DNA of 64,000 nt from Sphingomonas sp. (GTDB lineage Bacteria; Pseudomonadota; Alphaproteobacteria; Sphingomonadales; Sphingomonadaceae): positions 62,001 to 126,000 of the forward strand of contig NZ_JAIEPC010000008.1 in the NCBI RefSeq assembly GCF_019749955.1. Reading direction: 5' to 3'. The position numbers and the translations under genes are program-made. A model generated the notes under the pieces. It did no database searches, was not told the DNA's origin, and saw nothing but the letters and a program-made list of their open reading frames with translations. Below are positions 45,877 to 54,864 of this stretch, piece by piece; the first letter of the stretch is position 1; every line of letters begins with the position of its first letter.

Positions 45877-47292
45877 TTAAAGTGGCGCGCCCGCGGGCAG
45901 CAGCCCGAGCTGCGCGCGCCGCATCCAGCGCCGCAGCAGCAGTGCCGACACCGCGAGCAGTCCTGCTGCCAGCCCAAGCCAGATGCCGACGCCTTCCATC
46001 TTCAGCCCGAAGCCAAGCACAACGGCGGTCGCAAAGCCCACGCCCCAATAGCCAAAGCCCGCAATCAGCATCGGCACGCGTGTATCCTGCAAACCGCGCA
46101 ACGCACCCGCGAGCACCACTTGCGCGCCGTCGAGCAGCTGGAACATCGCGGCAATGGCCAGATAGGTGATCGCCAGCGGCACCGTCTGCGCATTGGCGGG
46201 CGCGTCGAGATCGAGATACGCCGACACCAGCACGCCCGGGGCAAACCAGATCGCCAGTGCCGTCACCATCATGCAGCCCGTGCCTGCCGTGATTGCCGCG
46301 CGGCCTGCGCGCGCGATCCAGGCCGGGTCGCGCGCGCCATACGCCATGCCGACGCGCACGGTCGCGGCCTGGGCAATGCCGAGCGGAATCTGAAACGCGA
46401 TCGCGGCAATGTTGAGCGCGACGGCATGCGCCGCAACTGCCGTCACGCCGATCAGCCCCATCAGGATGGCGGCGCCACCGAACAGCGACCCCTCCAGCGT
46501 GAACGCCAGCGCGATCGGCAGGCCGAGCCGGAATATCTCGCCAAGGCGCGACCATTCGGGGCGCCACCACCGTCCGAACAGGCGAAACCGGCGCAAGCGC
46601 GGATCGAGCAGGAGGATTGCGCTGAACGCCGCCAGCATCGCAAATGTCGTCACGACGCTGGCAATCGCCGATCCTTCGAGACCCAGCGCCGGGAACCCGG
46701 CATTGCCGAAGACGAGCGCCCAATTGGCGGCAATGCCGATCATCAGCGCCATGATCGTCACCGCCAGTGCCCAGGCCGGGCGCCCGAGCGTGGCGGCAAC
46801 GGTGCGCATCACGCCCGCTGCCACGCTCGGCACCAGCGCGACCAGCAGGATATCGAGAAAGGCATCGGCACGCGCCGCGACGCGCGGATCCTGCCCGGCC
46901 AGCAGCAGGATTGCTTCGCCGTTCGCGAGCAGCAGCACGAAGGGCAGCGCCGCCAGCACCGATAGCCAGAGCGCCATCCGGAACGAGCGGCGCACCTCGC
47001 GCACGGCATGCGCGCGCCGCCCGAGCTCGGCCGCAATGATCGGCGCGCATGCCGTTGCCAGCCCCAAGAGCGCCCATAGCACGACACTGTACAGAAAAAC
47101 GCCAAGCGTTGCCGCAGCGAAATCAACCGGATCGAGCCGCGCCACGAAGATGACGTCAACGGCAAACACTGCCATCTGCACCAGATTGGCGCCCGCCAGT
47201 GGCCCGGCCAATGTCGCAAGCGCGCGCAGCTCGTCCGCAAAGCTGGCGGGCGCGCGACCAGGCGACGCGGGCTGGGGCAACGGGGCAGTCAT
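45877..47292 (-). CDS. MATE-family multidrug/cation efflux protein
   Basis: A 471-residue inner-membrane exporter with twelve predicted helices in two homologous halves. It is recognised by the MATE starting region (LATLAGPLAGANLVQMAVFAVDVIFVARLDP) and the matching second half (IFRLGLPIALAFTLEGSLF). It should export cationic compounds with Na+ or H+ antiport. Its 3' end lies 35 bases before the groESL promoter and on the same strand, so readthrough into groESL is possible. Confidence 0.93.
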   Translation of the reverse strand: MTAPLPQPASPGRAPASFADELRALATLAGPLAGANLVQMAVFAVDVIFVARLDPVDFAAATLGVFLYSVVLWALLGLATACAPIIAAELGRRAHAVREVRRSFRMALWLSVLAALPFVLLLANGEAILLLAGQDPRVAARADAFLDILLVALVPSVAAGVMRTVAATLGRPAWALAVTIMALMIGIAANWALVFGNAGFPALGLEGSAIASVVTTFAMLAAFSAILLLDPRLRRFRLFGRWWRPEWSRLGEIFRLGLPIALAFTLEGSLFGGAAILMGLIGVTAVAAHAVALNIAAIAFQIPLGIAQAATVRVGMAYGARDPAWIARAGRAAITAGTGCMMVTALAIWFAPGVLVSAYLDLDAPANAQTVPLAITYLAIAAMFQLLDGAQVVLAGALRGLQDTRVPMLIAGFGYWGVGFATAVVLGFGLKMEGVGIWLGLAAGLLAVSALLLRRWMRRAQLGLLPAGAPL

Positions 47293-47445
47293 CGGCGACG
47301 GCCCTAGCCTGCCGATGGCGGGGCGTCACGCCGCCGCTGGCCCCTGCCGCTCGAATGAGGACGACATTAAAGGCGTATTGCTCTAACCAAACACGTCCGG
47401 CTAAGAGGTGGATAACTTGCGAATGCCGAACTGGAGAAAAAGCAC

Positions 47446-49317
47446 GTGAAATTGCTGCGAGGCGCCTGGAAGCTGTTGGTCGGCATCAAGGACGCGCTGG
47501 TGCTGGTCGCCATGCTGTTGTTCTTTGGCGCGCTTTTCACCGCGCTCTCATCGCGGCCGGGCCGCACGGCCGTGAAGGACGGCGCGCTGGTGCTCGCGCT
47601 CGACGGGTCGATCGTCGAACAGCCTGCGCCCCCGCAGCTCAACTTCGGCGGCGGCGGCGGCCCGCGCGAATATCGCCTGCGCGATGTGATCCGCGTGCTC
47701 GACGAAGCCAAGGGCGACGCCAAGGTGAAGGCGGTCGTGCTCGATCTCGATTCCTTCGGGGGCGGCCTGCCTGCCGCGCTCAACGAAGTCGGCGCGGCGA
47801 TTGCCCGGGTGCGCGCCAGCGGCAAGCCGGTGCTGGCTTATGCGACGGCCTATTCCGACGGCAGCTATCGCCTCGCTGCCAACGCCAGCGAAATCTGGAT
47901 GAACCCGATGGGCGGCACGCTGTTCGCGGGTCCCGGCGGATCGCGGCTCTATTACAAGGGGCTGATCGACAAGCTCGGCGTCAACGTCCACGTCTTCCGC
48001 GTCGGCAAGTTCAAGTCGTTCGTCGAACCCTATACCCGCACCGATGAATCGCCCGAATCGAAGGAAGCGAGCGCCGCGCTTTATGGCGCGATTGCCGCCG
48101 ACTGGCGCGAAACGATCGCCAAGGCGCGGCCCAAGGCGCAAGTCGCCGGCTATCTCACCAACCCGGCGCAGCTGATCGCCGCCACCAAGGGCGACATCGC
48201 CAAGGCCAATGTGGCAGCGGGGCTGATCGACAAGCTCGGCGACCGCGCCGATTTCGACAAGCGCGTCGCGGCCGTTGCGGGCGAGGCGCCTACCAAGAGC
48301 AGTGTCGGTTTCGCGGCGATCCGCTACGACACTTATCTTGAAGCGCACCCGCTGCCGACGTCGGGCGATGCCATCGGCATTGTCACGGTCGCGGGCGACA
48401 TCGTTGATGGCAAGGCCGATCCGGGCACGGCGGGCGGCGACACGATCGCGGCGCTGGTGCGTGACGGGCTAAAGAACAAGTCGCTCAAGGCACTGGTGGT
48501 TCGGGTCGATTCGCCCGGCGGCTCGGCGCTGGCGTCGGAAACGATCCGCCGCGCGATTATCGAAGCCAAGGCCCAGAAGCTCCCGATCGTCGTGTCGATG
48601 GGCGGCGTCGCGGCGTCGGGCGGCTATTGGGTCGCGACGGCCGGCGATACGATCTTTGCCGAGCCGAACACGATCACCGGCTCGATCGGCATTTTCGGGA
48701 TCATCCCCAGCTTTGAAAAGAGCCTCGAAAAACTCGGTATCAGCGCTGACGGCGTGAAAACCTCGCCGCTGTCGGGCCAGCCCGATGTCTTCGGCGGGTT
48801 GAACGACGAGGTCAGCACGATCCTGCAAGCCGGGATCGAGCATGGTTATGCCCAGTTCATCGACCGCGTGGCCAAGGCGCGCAAGAAAACGCCCGAGCAG
48901 ATCAACGAAATCGCCCAAGGCCGCGTCTGGGACGGCGGCACCGCGCGGCAGATCGGCCTCGTGGACCGGTTCGGCAATTTGCAGGACGCGATCGACGAAG
49001 CGGCCAAGCGTGCCGGACTCGACCCCAAGAAGGTGCATGCCGAATATCTCGAAAAGGCGCCCGATCGCTGGACCAAGTTTCTGAGCGACTTCCTGCGCAA
49101 GGACGAGGAGGACAAGGGCGACGCGGGCGATGCCTTCACCCGCATTGCAGCCGAGCGGCGCGCGGTGTTCGCGCAGGCGCTGGGTGATGTGAAGCGGATT
49201 GCCACGGGCGCGGCGATCCAGGCGCGCTGCCTTGAATGCGCCGCGCTTCAACCGGCGCAACCGTCGGCGGCTGATCAATCGCTGCTGGCACTGGTGATGA
49301 CGCGGCTGGGCCTGTAA
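47446..49317 (+). CDS. sppA: Signal peptide peptidase SppA, 67-kDa type
   Basis: Membrane-bound serine protease that degrades cleaved signal peptides in the inner membrane. The 623 residues comprise an N-terminal anchor and two peptidase S49 halves. The catalytic lysine fits K190 (FKSFVEP) in the first half and the serine is S391 (GGVAASGGYW) in the second, which matches the Lys-Ser dyad split of E. coli SppA. It starts with GTG; GGAG lies nine bases upstream. Confidence 0.95.
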   Translation: MKLLRGAWKLLVGIKDALVLVAMLLFFGALFTALSSRPGRTAVKDGALVLALDGSIVEQPAPPQLNFGGGGGPREYRLRDVIRVLDEAKGDAKVKAVVLDLDSFGGGLPAALNEVGAAIARVRASGKPVLAYATAYSDGSYRLAANASEIWMNPMGGTLFAGPGGSRLYYKGLIDKLGVNVHVFRVGKFKSFVEPYTRTDESPESKEASAALYGAIAADWRETIAKARPKAQVAGYLTNPAQLIAATKGDIAKANVAAGLIDKLGDRADFDKRVAAVAGEAPTKSSVGFAAIRYDTYLEAHPLPTSGDAIGIVTVAGDIVDGKADPGTAGGDTIAALVRDGLKNKSLKALVVRVDSPGGSALASETIRRAIIEAKAQKLPIVVSMGGVAASGGYWVATAGDTIFAEPNTITGSIGIFGIIPSFEKSLEKLGISADGVKTSPLSGQPDVFGGLNDEVSTILQAGIEHGYAQFIDRVAKARKKTPEQINEIAQGRVWDGGTARQIGLVDRFGNLQDAIDEAAKRAGLDPKKVHAEYLEKAPDRWTKFLSDFLRKDEEDKGDAGDAFTRIAAERRAVFAQALGDVKRIATGAAIQARCLECAALQPAQPSAADQSLLALVMTRLGL

Positions 49318-49357
49318 CGCACGTCGACGATGTTCGTTCGACTGTGAAGGGGGCTCC

Positions 49358-49930
49358 ATGATTGCGATTCGCGCCGCGCGACCCGAAGATGCCGCCGCGA
49401 TTGCGGCGATCTATGCCCCGCATGTGGTGAGCGGCACTGCCTCGTTCGAGGTCGAGGCACCCGATGCGCGGCAGATGCGCAGCCGGATGGCGGCATCGGA
49501 CGGGCTCTATCCGTGGATCGTCGCCACCAATGGCGAGGCCGATGACGAGGATGGCGGCGGCGTGCTGGCCTTTGCCTATGCCGCCAAGTTCCGCGAGCGC
49601 CCCGCCTATCGCTATGCGGTTGAAACGACCGTCTATGTGACGTCGGCAACGCAGGGGCAGGGAGTCGGGCGGCTGCTCTATCAGTCGCTGATCGATACGT
49701 TGCGCACGCAGGGATTTACCCAGGCGATCGCCGCGATTGCGCTGCCCAACGACTATTCGATCCGGCTGCATGAATCGGTCGGCTTCCGGCGTGCGGGCGT
49801 CTACCGCGAAGTCGGGTTCAAGCATGACCGGTGGATCGACGTCGGCATCTGGCAGCGCGAATTACACGAACCAAGCGTGCCGCCGGTCGAACCAAAACCC
49901 TTCAGCGACGTGGGTGTGGTGCGGGGCTGA
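49358..49930 (+). CDS. GNAT-family N-acetyltransferase (phosphinothricin-acetyltransferase-like)
   Basis: A 190-residue acetyl-CoA-dependent transferase with RPEDAAAIAAIYAPHVVSGTASFE at the N-terminus and the acetyl-CoA loop ATQGQGVGRLLYQSLI. It resembles the Pat/Bar branch, many of whose members acetylate methionine sulfone or unknown amines. It starts with ATG after GAAGGGGG, 40 bases behind sppA. Confidence 0.9.
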   Translation: MIAIRAARPEDAAAIAAIYAPHVVSGTASFEVEAPDARQMRSRMAASDGLYPWIVATNGEADDEDGGGVLAFAYAAKFRERPAYRYAVETTVYVTSATQGQGVGRLLYQSLIDTLRTQGFTQAIAAIALPNDYSIRLHESVGFRRAGVYREVGFKHDRWIDVGIWQRELHEPSVPPVEPKPFSDVGVVRG

Positions 49931-49954
49931 GGTCTGAGGTTTGATCCCAGTCTG

Positions 49955-50046
49955 CCGTTTGCCCTGAGCTTGTCGAAGGGCCGTCCTTCTTCTGCGATCG
50001 GCTCGCAAAAGAAGGACAGTGCTTCGACAAGCTCAGCACGAACGGG
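49955..50046. repeat. Intergenic palindromic repeat, family B copy 4
   Basis: Arms TGAGCTTGTCGAAGGGCCGTCC and GGACAGTGCTTCGACAAGCTCA, with TTCTTCT opposite AAAAGAA. It is nearly identical to the copies at 39826 and 41581. It lies between convergent genes. Confidence 0.88.
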
Positions 50047-50076
50047 ATAGGTCTGGGAAGAACACACCCGCATCCC

Positions 50077-50712
50077 CTACCGCGCCCGCCGGTACGCTGG
50101 CAGCGCGAGCTTCCAGCGAATTGCCGCCCCCCGCAACGCAAAGCCTGCCGCCGCGCCCACGCCCGCTGCGACTTCGCCCGGCAGCCCGACCGTCACCAGC
50201 GCAACGTAGAGCCCGGCACTCAGCGCCGCCGCCGTCACATAGATCTCGGGCCGCATGATGATCGACGGCTCGCCCGCCAGCACGTCGCGGATGATGCCGC
50301 CGACGCACGCCGACATCACCCCCATCAGCGCGGCGGGCACCACCGGTACGCCGTAAGAGAGCGCCTTGGCCGCGCCGTAAACGGCATAGGCGGCGAGCCC
50401 GACCGCATCGAACCAGTCGAGCGCGGTGCCGCGCCACCAGCGTTCGGGCGTGACGTAGATCAGAAACGCAATGACGAGGCAGGTCGCCGCCGCGCGGCTG
50501 TCCTGCAACCAGAACACCGGTGCGCCGATCAGCAGATCGCGCACCGTCCCGCCGCCGACGCCGGTCGCGAGCGCGAAGAAGGCGAGCGTCACCATCGTCT
50601 GCCCGCGCCGCGCCGCCGCCAGCGCGCCTGACGCCGCGAACACCGCCAGCCCCGCAAGATCGAGCAGCGGGCCGACGGTCTGGGTAAAGCCGATGAGGGG
50701 CGGGGGCAGCAT
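50077..50712 (-). CDS. TRIC-type (UPF0126) membrane channel
   Basis: A 211-residue protein with six or seven helices arranged as two repeats, each with a glycine-rich motif (GGGTVRDLL and GGIIRDVLAG). This is the trimeric intracellular cation channel/YicG family, a small ion channel. Specificity in bacteria is uncertain. The start at 50712 opens the first helix region; an ATG at 50769 is possible. It is divergent from serC. Confidence 0.9.
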   Translation of the reverse strand: MLPPPLIGFTQTVGPLLDLAGLAVFAASGALAAARRGQTMVTLAFFALATGVGGGTVRDLLIGAPVFWLQDSRAAATCLVIAFLIYVTPERWWRGTALDWFDAVGLAAYAVYGAAKALSYGVPVVPAALMGVMSACVGGIIRDVLAGEPSIIMRPEIYVTAAALSAGLYVALVTVGLPGEVAAGVGAAAGFALRGAAIRWKLALPAYRRAR

Positions 50713-50820
50713 CGGCGCGACGATAGCGGGGCCAGACCCGAGGGCAACCGCGCGCGGCATTTGCTGCATCGCGGTCGCAACGCGCTTGACGCCGCCGCGT
50801 CGATCGTTAGGGCGGTCGAC

Positions 50821-50869
50821 GGGCCACGCGGTCCCAACGCCGCGCGTGCTCTCTGTAAGGAGAGACTAC
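50821..50869 (+). ncRNA. serC leader RNA (hairpin hides the ribosome-binding site)
   Basis: GGGCC/GGTCC (50821-50834) form a first hairpin and CTCTC-TGTAAG-GAGAG (50849-50864) a second whose right arm is the Shine-Dalgarno of serC. CACGCG and CGCGTG offer an alternative pairing of the first arm, which would allow a switch. This resembles the structured serC motif known upstream of alphaproteobacterial serC genes. Confidence 0.6.
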
Positions 50870-52033
50870 ATGACCGAGACTGCTGCGATTGACGCCACCA
50901 CTGCGTCTGCGCCTGAAAAACCCCACACCAAACCTGCCCGCCCCTATTTCTCGTCGGGGCCATGCGCCAAGCCGCCGGGCTGGGACGCCGCCAAGCTCGC
51001 GACCGGATCGCTCGGTCGCTCGCACCGCTCGAAAATCGGCAAGGCGCGGTTGCAACATGCGATCGACCTGACTCGCAAAATTCTGCGCGTGCCCGACACG
51101 CACCGCATCGGCATTGTCCCTGCGTCCGATACCGGCGCCTATGAAATGGCGATGTGGACGATGCTGGGCGCTCGCCCCGTCACCGCAATCGCCTGGGAAA
51201 GCTTTGGCGAAGGCTGGGTGACCGATGCCGCCAAGCAGTTGAAGCTCGACCCCAATATCCTCCGCGCCGATTATGGTCAGCTGCCCGATCTGGGCGCGGT
51301 CGATTGGAGCCACGACGTGCTGTTCACCTGGAACGGCACGACGAGCGGCGTGCGCGTGCCGAACGGCGACTGGATCGCCGACGACCGGCACGGCCTCAGC
51401 TTCAACGACGCGACCTCCGCCGTGTTCGCTTACGATATGCCGTGGGACAAGCTCGATGTGACGACCTTCTCGTGGCAGAAGGTTTTGGGCGGCGAGGGTG
51501 CGCACGGCGTGGTCATCCTCGGTCCGCGCGCGGTCGAGCGGTTGACGAGCTACACCCCCGCCTGGCCGTTGCCGAAAATCTTCCGGCTGGTATCGAAGGG
51601 CGCGCTCACTGAGGGCATTTTCAAGGGCGAGACGATCAATACGCCGTCGATGCTCGCGGTCGAGGATGTGATCTTCGCGCTCGAATGGGCGCTGGAATTG
51701 GGCGGGCTCGATGGCCTGATTGCGCGGTCGGATGCCAATGCGGCGGCGCTCGACAAGATTGTCGAAGAGCGTGACTGGCTTGGCCATCTCGCGCCCGATC
51801 CGGCGACGCGGTCGAAAACGAGCGTGTGCCTGACGGTCGAGGGCGCCGACGAAGCGCTGATCAAGCGGATGGCGGGCGCGCTGGAAAAGGAAGCCGCGGC
51901 GTTTGATGTCGCGGGCTACCGCGACGCGCCGCCGGGCCTGCGCATCTGGTGCGGCGCGACGGTCGACACCGCCGATGTCGTGGCGCTCGGCCCGTGGCTC
52001 GACTGGGCCTACGCGGTCGCGAAGGCCGCTTAA
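50870..52033 (+). CDS. serC: Phosphoserine aminotransferase
   Basis: Second step of serine synthesis, giving O-phosphoserine; it also takes part in pyridoxine synthesis in some bacteria. At 387 residues it is the alphaproteobacterial form, with FSSGPCAKPPGW at the N-terminus, the pyridoxal-phosphate lysine in FSWQKVLGGEG and the TWNGTTSG loop. The ATG at 50870 follows the leader hairpin that holds GGAGAG. It leads the operon serC-serA-hisZ. Confidence 0.97.
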   Translation: MTETAAIDATTASAPEKPHTKPARPYFSSGPCAKPPGWDAAKLATGSLGRSHRSKIGKARLQHAIDLTRKILRVPDTHRIGIVPASDTGAYEMAMWTMLGARPVTAIAWESFGEGWVTDAAKQLKLDPNILRADYGQLPDLGAVDWSHDVLFTWNGTTSGVRVPNGDWIADDRHGLSFNDATSAVFAYDMPWDKLDVTTFSWQKVLGGEGAHGVVILGPRAVERLTSYTPAWPLPKIFRLVSKGALTEGIFKGETINTPSMLAVEDVIFALEWALELGGLDGLIARSDANAAALDKIVEERDWLGHLAPDPATRSKTSVCLTVEGADEALIKRMAGALEKEAAAFDVAGYRDAPPGLRIWCGATVDTADVVALGPWLDWAYAVAKAA

Positions 52034-52034
52034 T

Positions 52035-52146
52035 CCCTTCCCCTCTCCTGAAGGGAGAGGGGTGCCGAACATAGTGAGGCGGGGTGAGGGTGACTGCCCC
52101 CCTGCGCTCACCCTCACCCCCACCCTCTCCCAACGGGAGAGGGAGC
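52035..52146. repeat. Three-hairpin intergenic repeat D between serC and serA
   Basis: Perfect inverted repeats CCCCTCTCC/GGAGAGGGG (52040-52062), GGGGTGAGGGTGA/TCACCCTCACCCC (52081-52120) and CCCTCTCCC/GGGAGAGGG (52123-52143). The element occupies almost the whole 127-base gap, and its right end runs into the serA ribosome-binding site. Only one copy is in the window. Confidence 0.8.
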
Positions 52147-52160
52147 AGAAGGAAAATCCC

Positions 52161-53738
52161 ATGCCCAAAGTCCTCATCTCCGACAAAATGGACCCCAATG
52201 CCGCCGCGATCTTCCGCGCGCGCGGTGTCGAGGTTGACGAAATCACCGGCCAGACCCCCGAAGAGCTGATGGCGATCATCGGCGAATATGACGGGCTCGC
52301 GATCCGCAGCTCGACCAAGGTGACAAAGGCGATCCTCGAGCATGCCACCAACCTGAAGGTCATCGGCCGCGCCGGGATTGGCGTCGATAACGTCGACATC
52401 CCCGCTGCTTCGGCCAAGGGCGTCGTTGTCATGAACACCCCGTTCGGCAACTCGATCACCACTGCCGAACACGCGATCGCGCTGATGTTCGCGCTCGCCC
52501 GCCAACTGCCTGAGGCGGACGCCAGCACCCAGGCCGGCAAGTGGGAAAAGAACCGCTTCATGGGCGTCGAGCTGACCAGCAAGACGCTGGGCCTGATCGG
52601 CGCGGGCAATATCGGATCGATCGTGGCGGACCGCGCTTTGGGTCTGAAGATGAAGGTGATCGCCTATGATCCCTTCCTCACGCCTGAACGCGCGCTCGAA
52701 ATGGGCGTTGAAAAGGTCACGCTCGACGATCTGCTCGCGCGCGCCGATTTCATCACGCTCCACACGCCGCTGACCGACCAGACCCGCAACATCCTGTCCG
52801 CCGAAAATCTGGCGAAGACCAAGAAGGGCGTGCGCATCATCAATTGCGCGCGCGGCGGGCTGATCGACGAAGCAGCGCTCAAAGCCGGGCTCGATTCGGG
52901 GCATATTGCGGGCGCCGCGCTCGACGTATTCCAGACCGAACCGGCGAAGGAATCGCCTTTGTTCGGCACCCCGGGCTTTGTCTCGACGCCGCATCTGGGT
53001 GCGTCGACCACCGAAGCGCAGGTCAATGTCGCGCTCCAGGTCGCCGAGCAGATGGCTGATTTCCTCGTGACGGGCGGCATCACCAACGCGCTCAACGTGC
53101 CGTCGCTGTCGGCGGAGGAAGCGCCGAAGCTGAAGCCATATATGGCGCTCGCGGAAAAGCTCGGCTCGCTGGTGGGCCAGCTCGCCCACGGTGCACTGTC
53201 GGGCATTTCGGTCGAGGTTGAGGGTGCCGCAGCACAGCTCAACCAGAAGCCGATCACCAGCGCGGTGCTCGCGGGGATGATGCGCGTTCACTCCGATATC
53301 GTGAACATGGTCAACGCGCCGTTCCTCGCCAAGGAACGCGGGCTCGACGTGCGCGAAATCCGCCACGACCGTGAGGGTGATTACCACACCATGGTCCGCG
53401 TGACGGTGAAGACCGAAGGCGGTGACAAGTCGGTCGCGGGCACGCTGTTCGGCGACGCCGCGCCGCGTCTGGTCGAATTGTTCGGCATCAAGGTCGAGGC
53501 CGATCTGGTCGGGCACATGCTCTATGTCGTCAACGAAGACGCACCGGGCTTCATCGGGCGGCTTGGCACGTTGCTCGGCACGCAGGGGGTGAACATCGGC
53601 ACTTTCCACCTCGGGCGCCGCTCGGCAGGGGGCGAAGCAATCGTGCTGCTGTCGGTCGACGAAGCCGTGACGCCTGCGCTGATCACCAATGTACGCACGC
53701 TGCCCGGTGTGAAGACGGTGATGGCGCTCGCGTTTTGA
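52161..53738 (+). CDS. serA: D-3-phosphoglycerate dehydrogenase
   Basis: First step of serine synthesis. The 525 residues contain the NAD-binding GLIGAGNIGSIVADRA, the active-site Arg in CARGGLIDE, the Glu and the His (HLGAST), an intervening domain and a C-terminal ACT domain (VGHMLYVVNEDAPGFIGRLG) that can bind serine for feedback. The ATG at 52161 has AGAAGGA seven bases upstream. It follows serC through the repeat. Confidence 0.98.
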   Translation: MPKVLISDKMDPNAAAIFRARGVEVDEITGQTPEELMAIIGEYDGLAIRSSTKVTKAILEHATNLKVIGRAGIGVDNVDIPAASAKGVVVMNTPFGNSITTAEHAIALMFALARQLPEADASTQAGKWEKNRFMGVELTSKTLGLIGAGNIGSIVADRALGLKMKVIAYDPFLTPERALEMGVEKVTLDDLLARADFITLHTPLTDQTRNILSAENLAKTKKGVRIINCARGGLIDEAALKAGLDSGHIAGAALDVFQTEPAKESPLFGTPGFVSTPHLGASTTEAQVNVALQVAEQMADFLVTGGITNALNVPSLSAEEAPKLKPYMALAEKLGSLVGQLAHGALSGISVEVEGAAAQLNQKPITSAVLAGMMRVHSDIVNMVNAPFLAKERGLDVREIRHDREGDYHTMVRVTVKTEGGDKSVAGTLFGDAAPRLVELFGIKVEADLVGHMLYVVNEDAPGFIGRLGTLLGTQGVNIGTFHLGRRSAGGEAIVLLSVDEAVTPALITNVRTLPGVKTVMALAF

Positions 53739-53757
53739 GGAAGCTAAGGGGCGCAGG

Positions 53758-54864
53758 ATGACCTCCTCGCTCCTGCCCGAAGGCTTTCACGATCGTTTGC
53801 CACCCTTCGCGGATGCCGCCGCTTCGCTTGAAGCGCGGTTGCTCGGCGCGGCCTTTGCGCATGGTTATGAGCGCGTCGATCCGCCCCTGGTCGAGTTCTT
53901 CGAAGGGCTCGCCCAGCGGCTGAAGGCGTCGCGGACGATCGACGCGGTGCGCTATGTCGATCCGGTGTCGCAGCGCACGCTGGCGATCCGGCCTGACATC
54001 ACCGCGCAAATCGGGCGGATCGCGGCGACGCGGATGGCGCACCACCCGCGCCCGGTGCGGCTGTCCTATGCAGGTCAAGTGCTCAAGCTGCGCGCCGCCG
54101 AACTCGATCCCGAACGCGAAATGCGGCAGGTCGGCTGCGAGCTGATCGGGCTCGACAATGTTGCCGCCGCGCAGGAGATCGTCGGCGTGGCGGTTGAGGC
54201 ATTGCAGGCGGCAGATGTTGCTGGCCTGTCGATCGACTTCACCTTGCCCGATCTGGTCGACACGCTCGCGGCGGGGCCATTGTCGGTAGCACCCGAGCGG
54301 ATCGAGCTGCTCAAGGACCGGCTCGACGCCAAGGATGCGGGCGCGGTCGCGGCAATCGACGCGCGCTATCTGCCGCTGATCGAAGCGGCGGGGCCGTTTG
54401 CGGCGGCGCATGACCGGCTTTGCGCGTTCGATGTCGGTGGTGCGCTGCGGTCACGCCTCGACGGGTTGTGGAAGATCGCCGAGGCGCTCGACGGCCGGAT
54501 CGCGATGACGCTCGACCCGACCGAGCGGCACGGCTTTGAGTATCAAAGCTGGATCGGCTTTTCGATCTTTGCTGGGGGGGTGCGCGGCGAAATCGGGCGC
54601 GGCGGCAGCTACACCGTGCTGCACGACGAGGGCCGCGAGGAGCCGGCGATCGGCTTTTCGCTCTATCCCGACGTGATCGTCGACGGTGGCTTGAGCGTGC
54701 CCGAGCGGCGGCGGTTGTTCGTCCCGATCGGCACCGATCCGGCGCTGGCGGGGGCGATGCGGGCAGAGGGCTGGGTAACGGTGGCGCAATTGGATGCGGG
54801 GGATAGCCCTGAGGCGCAGCTTTGCACGCATGTCTTGACGATCGCAGGGCCAACCGGCGCTTAG
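53758..54864 (+). CDS. hisZ: ATP phosphoribosyltransferase regulatory subunit HisZ
   Basis: A 368-residue HisZ, a catalytically inactive relative of histidyl-tRNA synthetase (class II fold: LLPEGFHD, TLAIRPDITAQIGRIAATR, LSYAGQVLK). It forms the feedback-regulated complex with the short form of HisG in the first step of histidine synthesis. The histidyl-specific motif of true HisRS is absent. Its presence predicts a short-form hisG elsewhere. It follows serA by 19 bases, so histidine regulation is in the serine operon. Confidence 0.95.
   Translation: MTSSLLPEGFHDRLPPFADAAASLEARLLGAAFAHGYERVDPPLVEFFEGLAQRLKASRTIDAVRYVDPVSQRTLAIRPDITAQIGRIAATRMAHHPRPVRLSYAGQVLKLRAAELDPEREMRQVGCELIGLDNVAAAQEIVGVAVEALQAADVAGLSIDFTLPDLVDTLAAGPLSVAPERIELLKDRLDAKDAGAVAAIDARYLPLIEAAGPFAAAHDRLCAFDVGGALRSRLDGLWKIAEALDGRIAMTLDPTERHGFEYQSWIGFSIFAGGVRGEIGRGGSYTVLHDEGREEPAIGFSLYPDVIVDGGLSVPERRRLFVPIGTDPALAGAMRAEGWVTVAQLDAGDSPEAQLCTHVLTIAGPTGA

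Noticed and set aside
50786-50814. TTGACG as serC promoter -35
   Set aside because: No acceptable -10 is found at 16-18 bases, so a promoter is not claimed.
50807-53609. Two long minus-strand open frames
   Set aside because: They mirror serC and serA, cross intergenic repeat D and have low-complexity composition.
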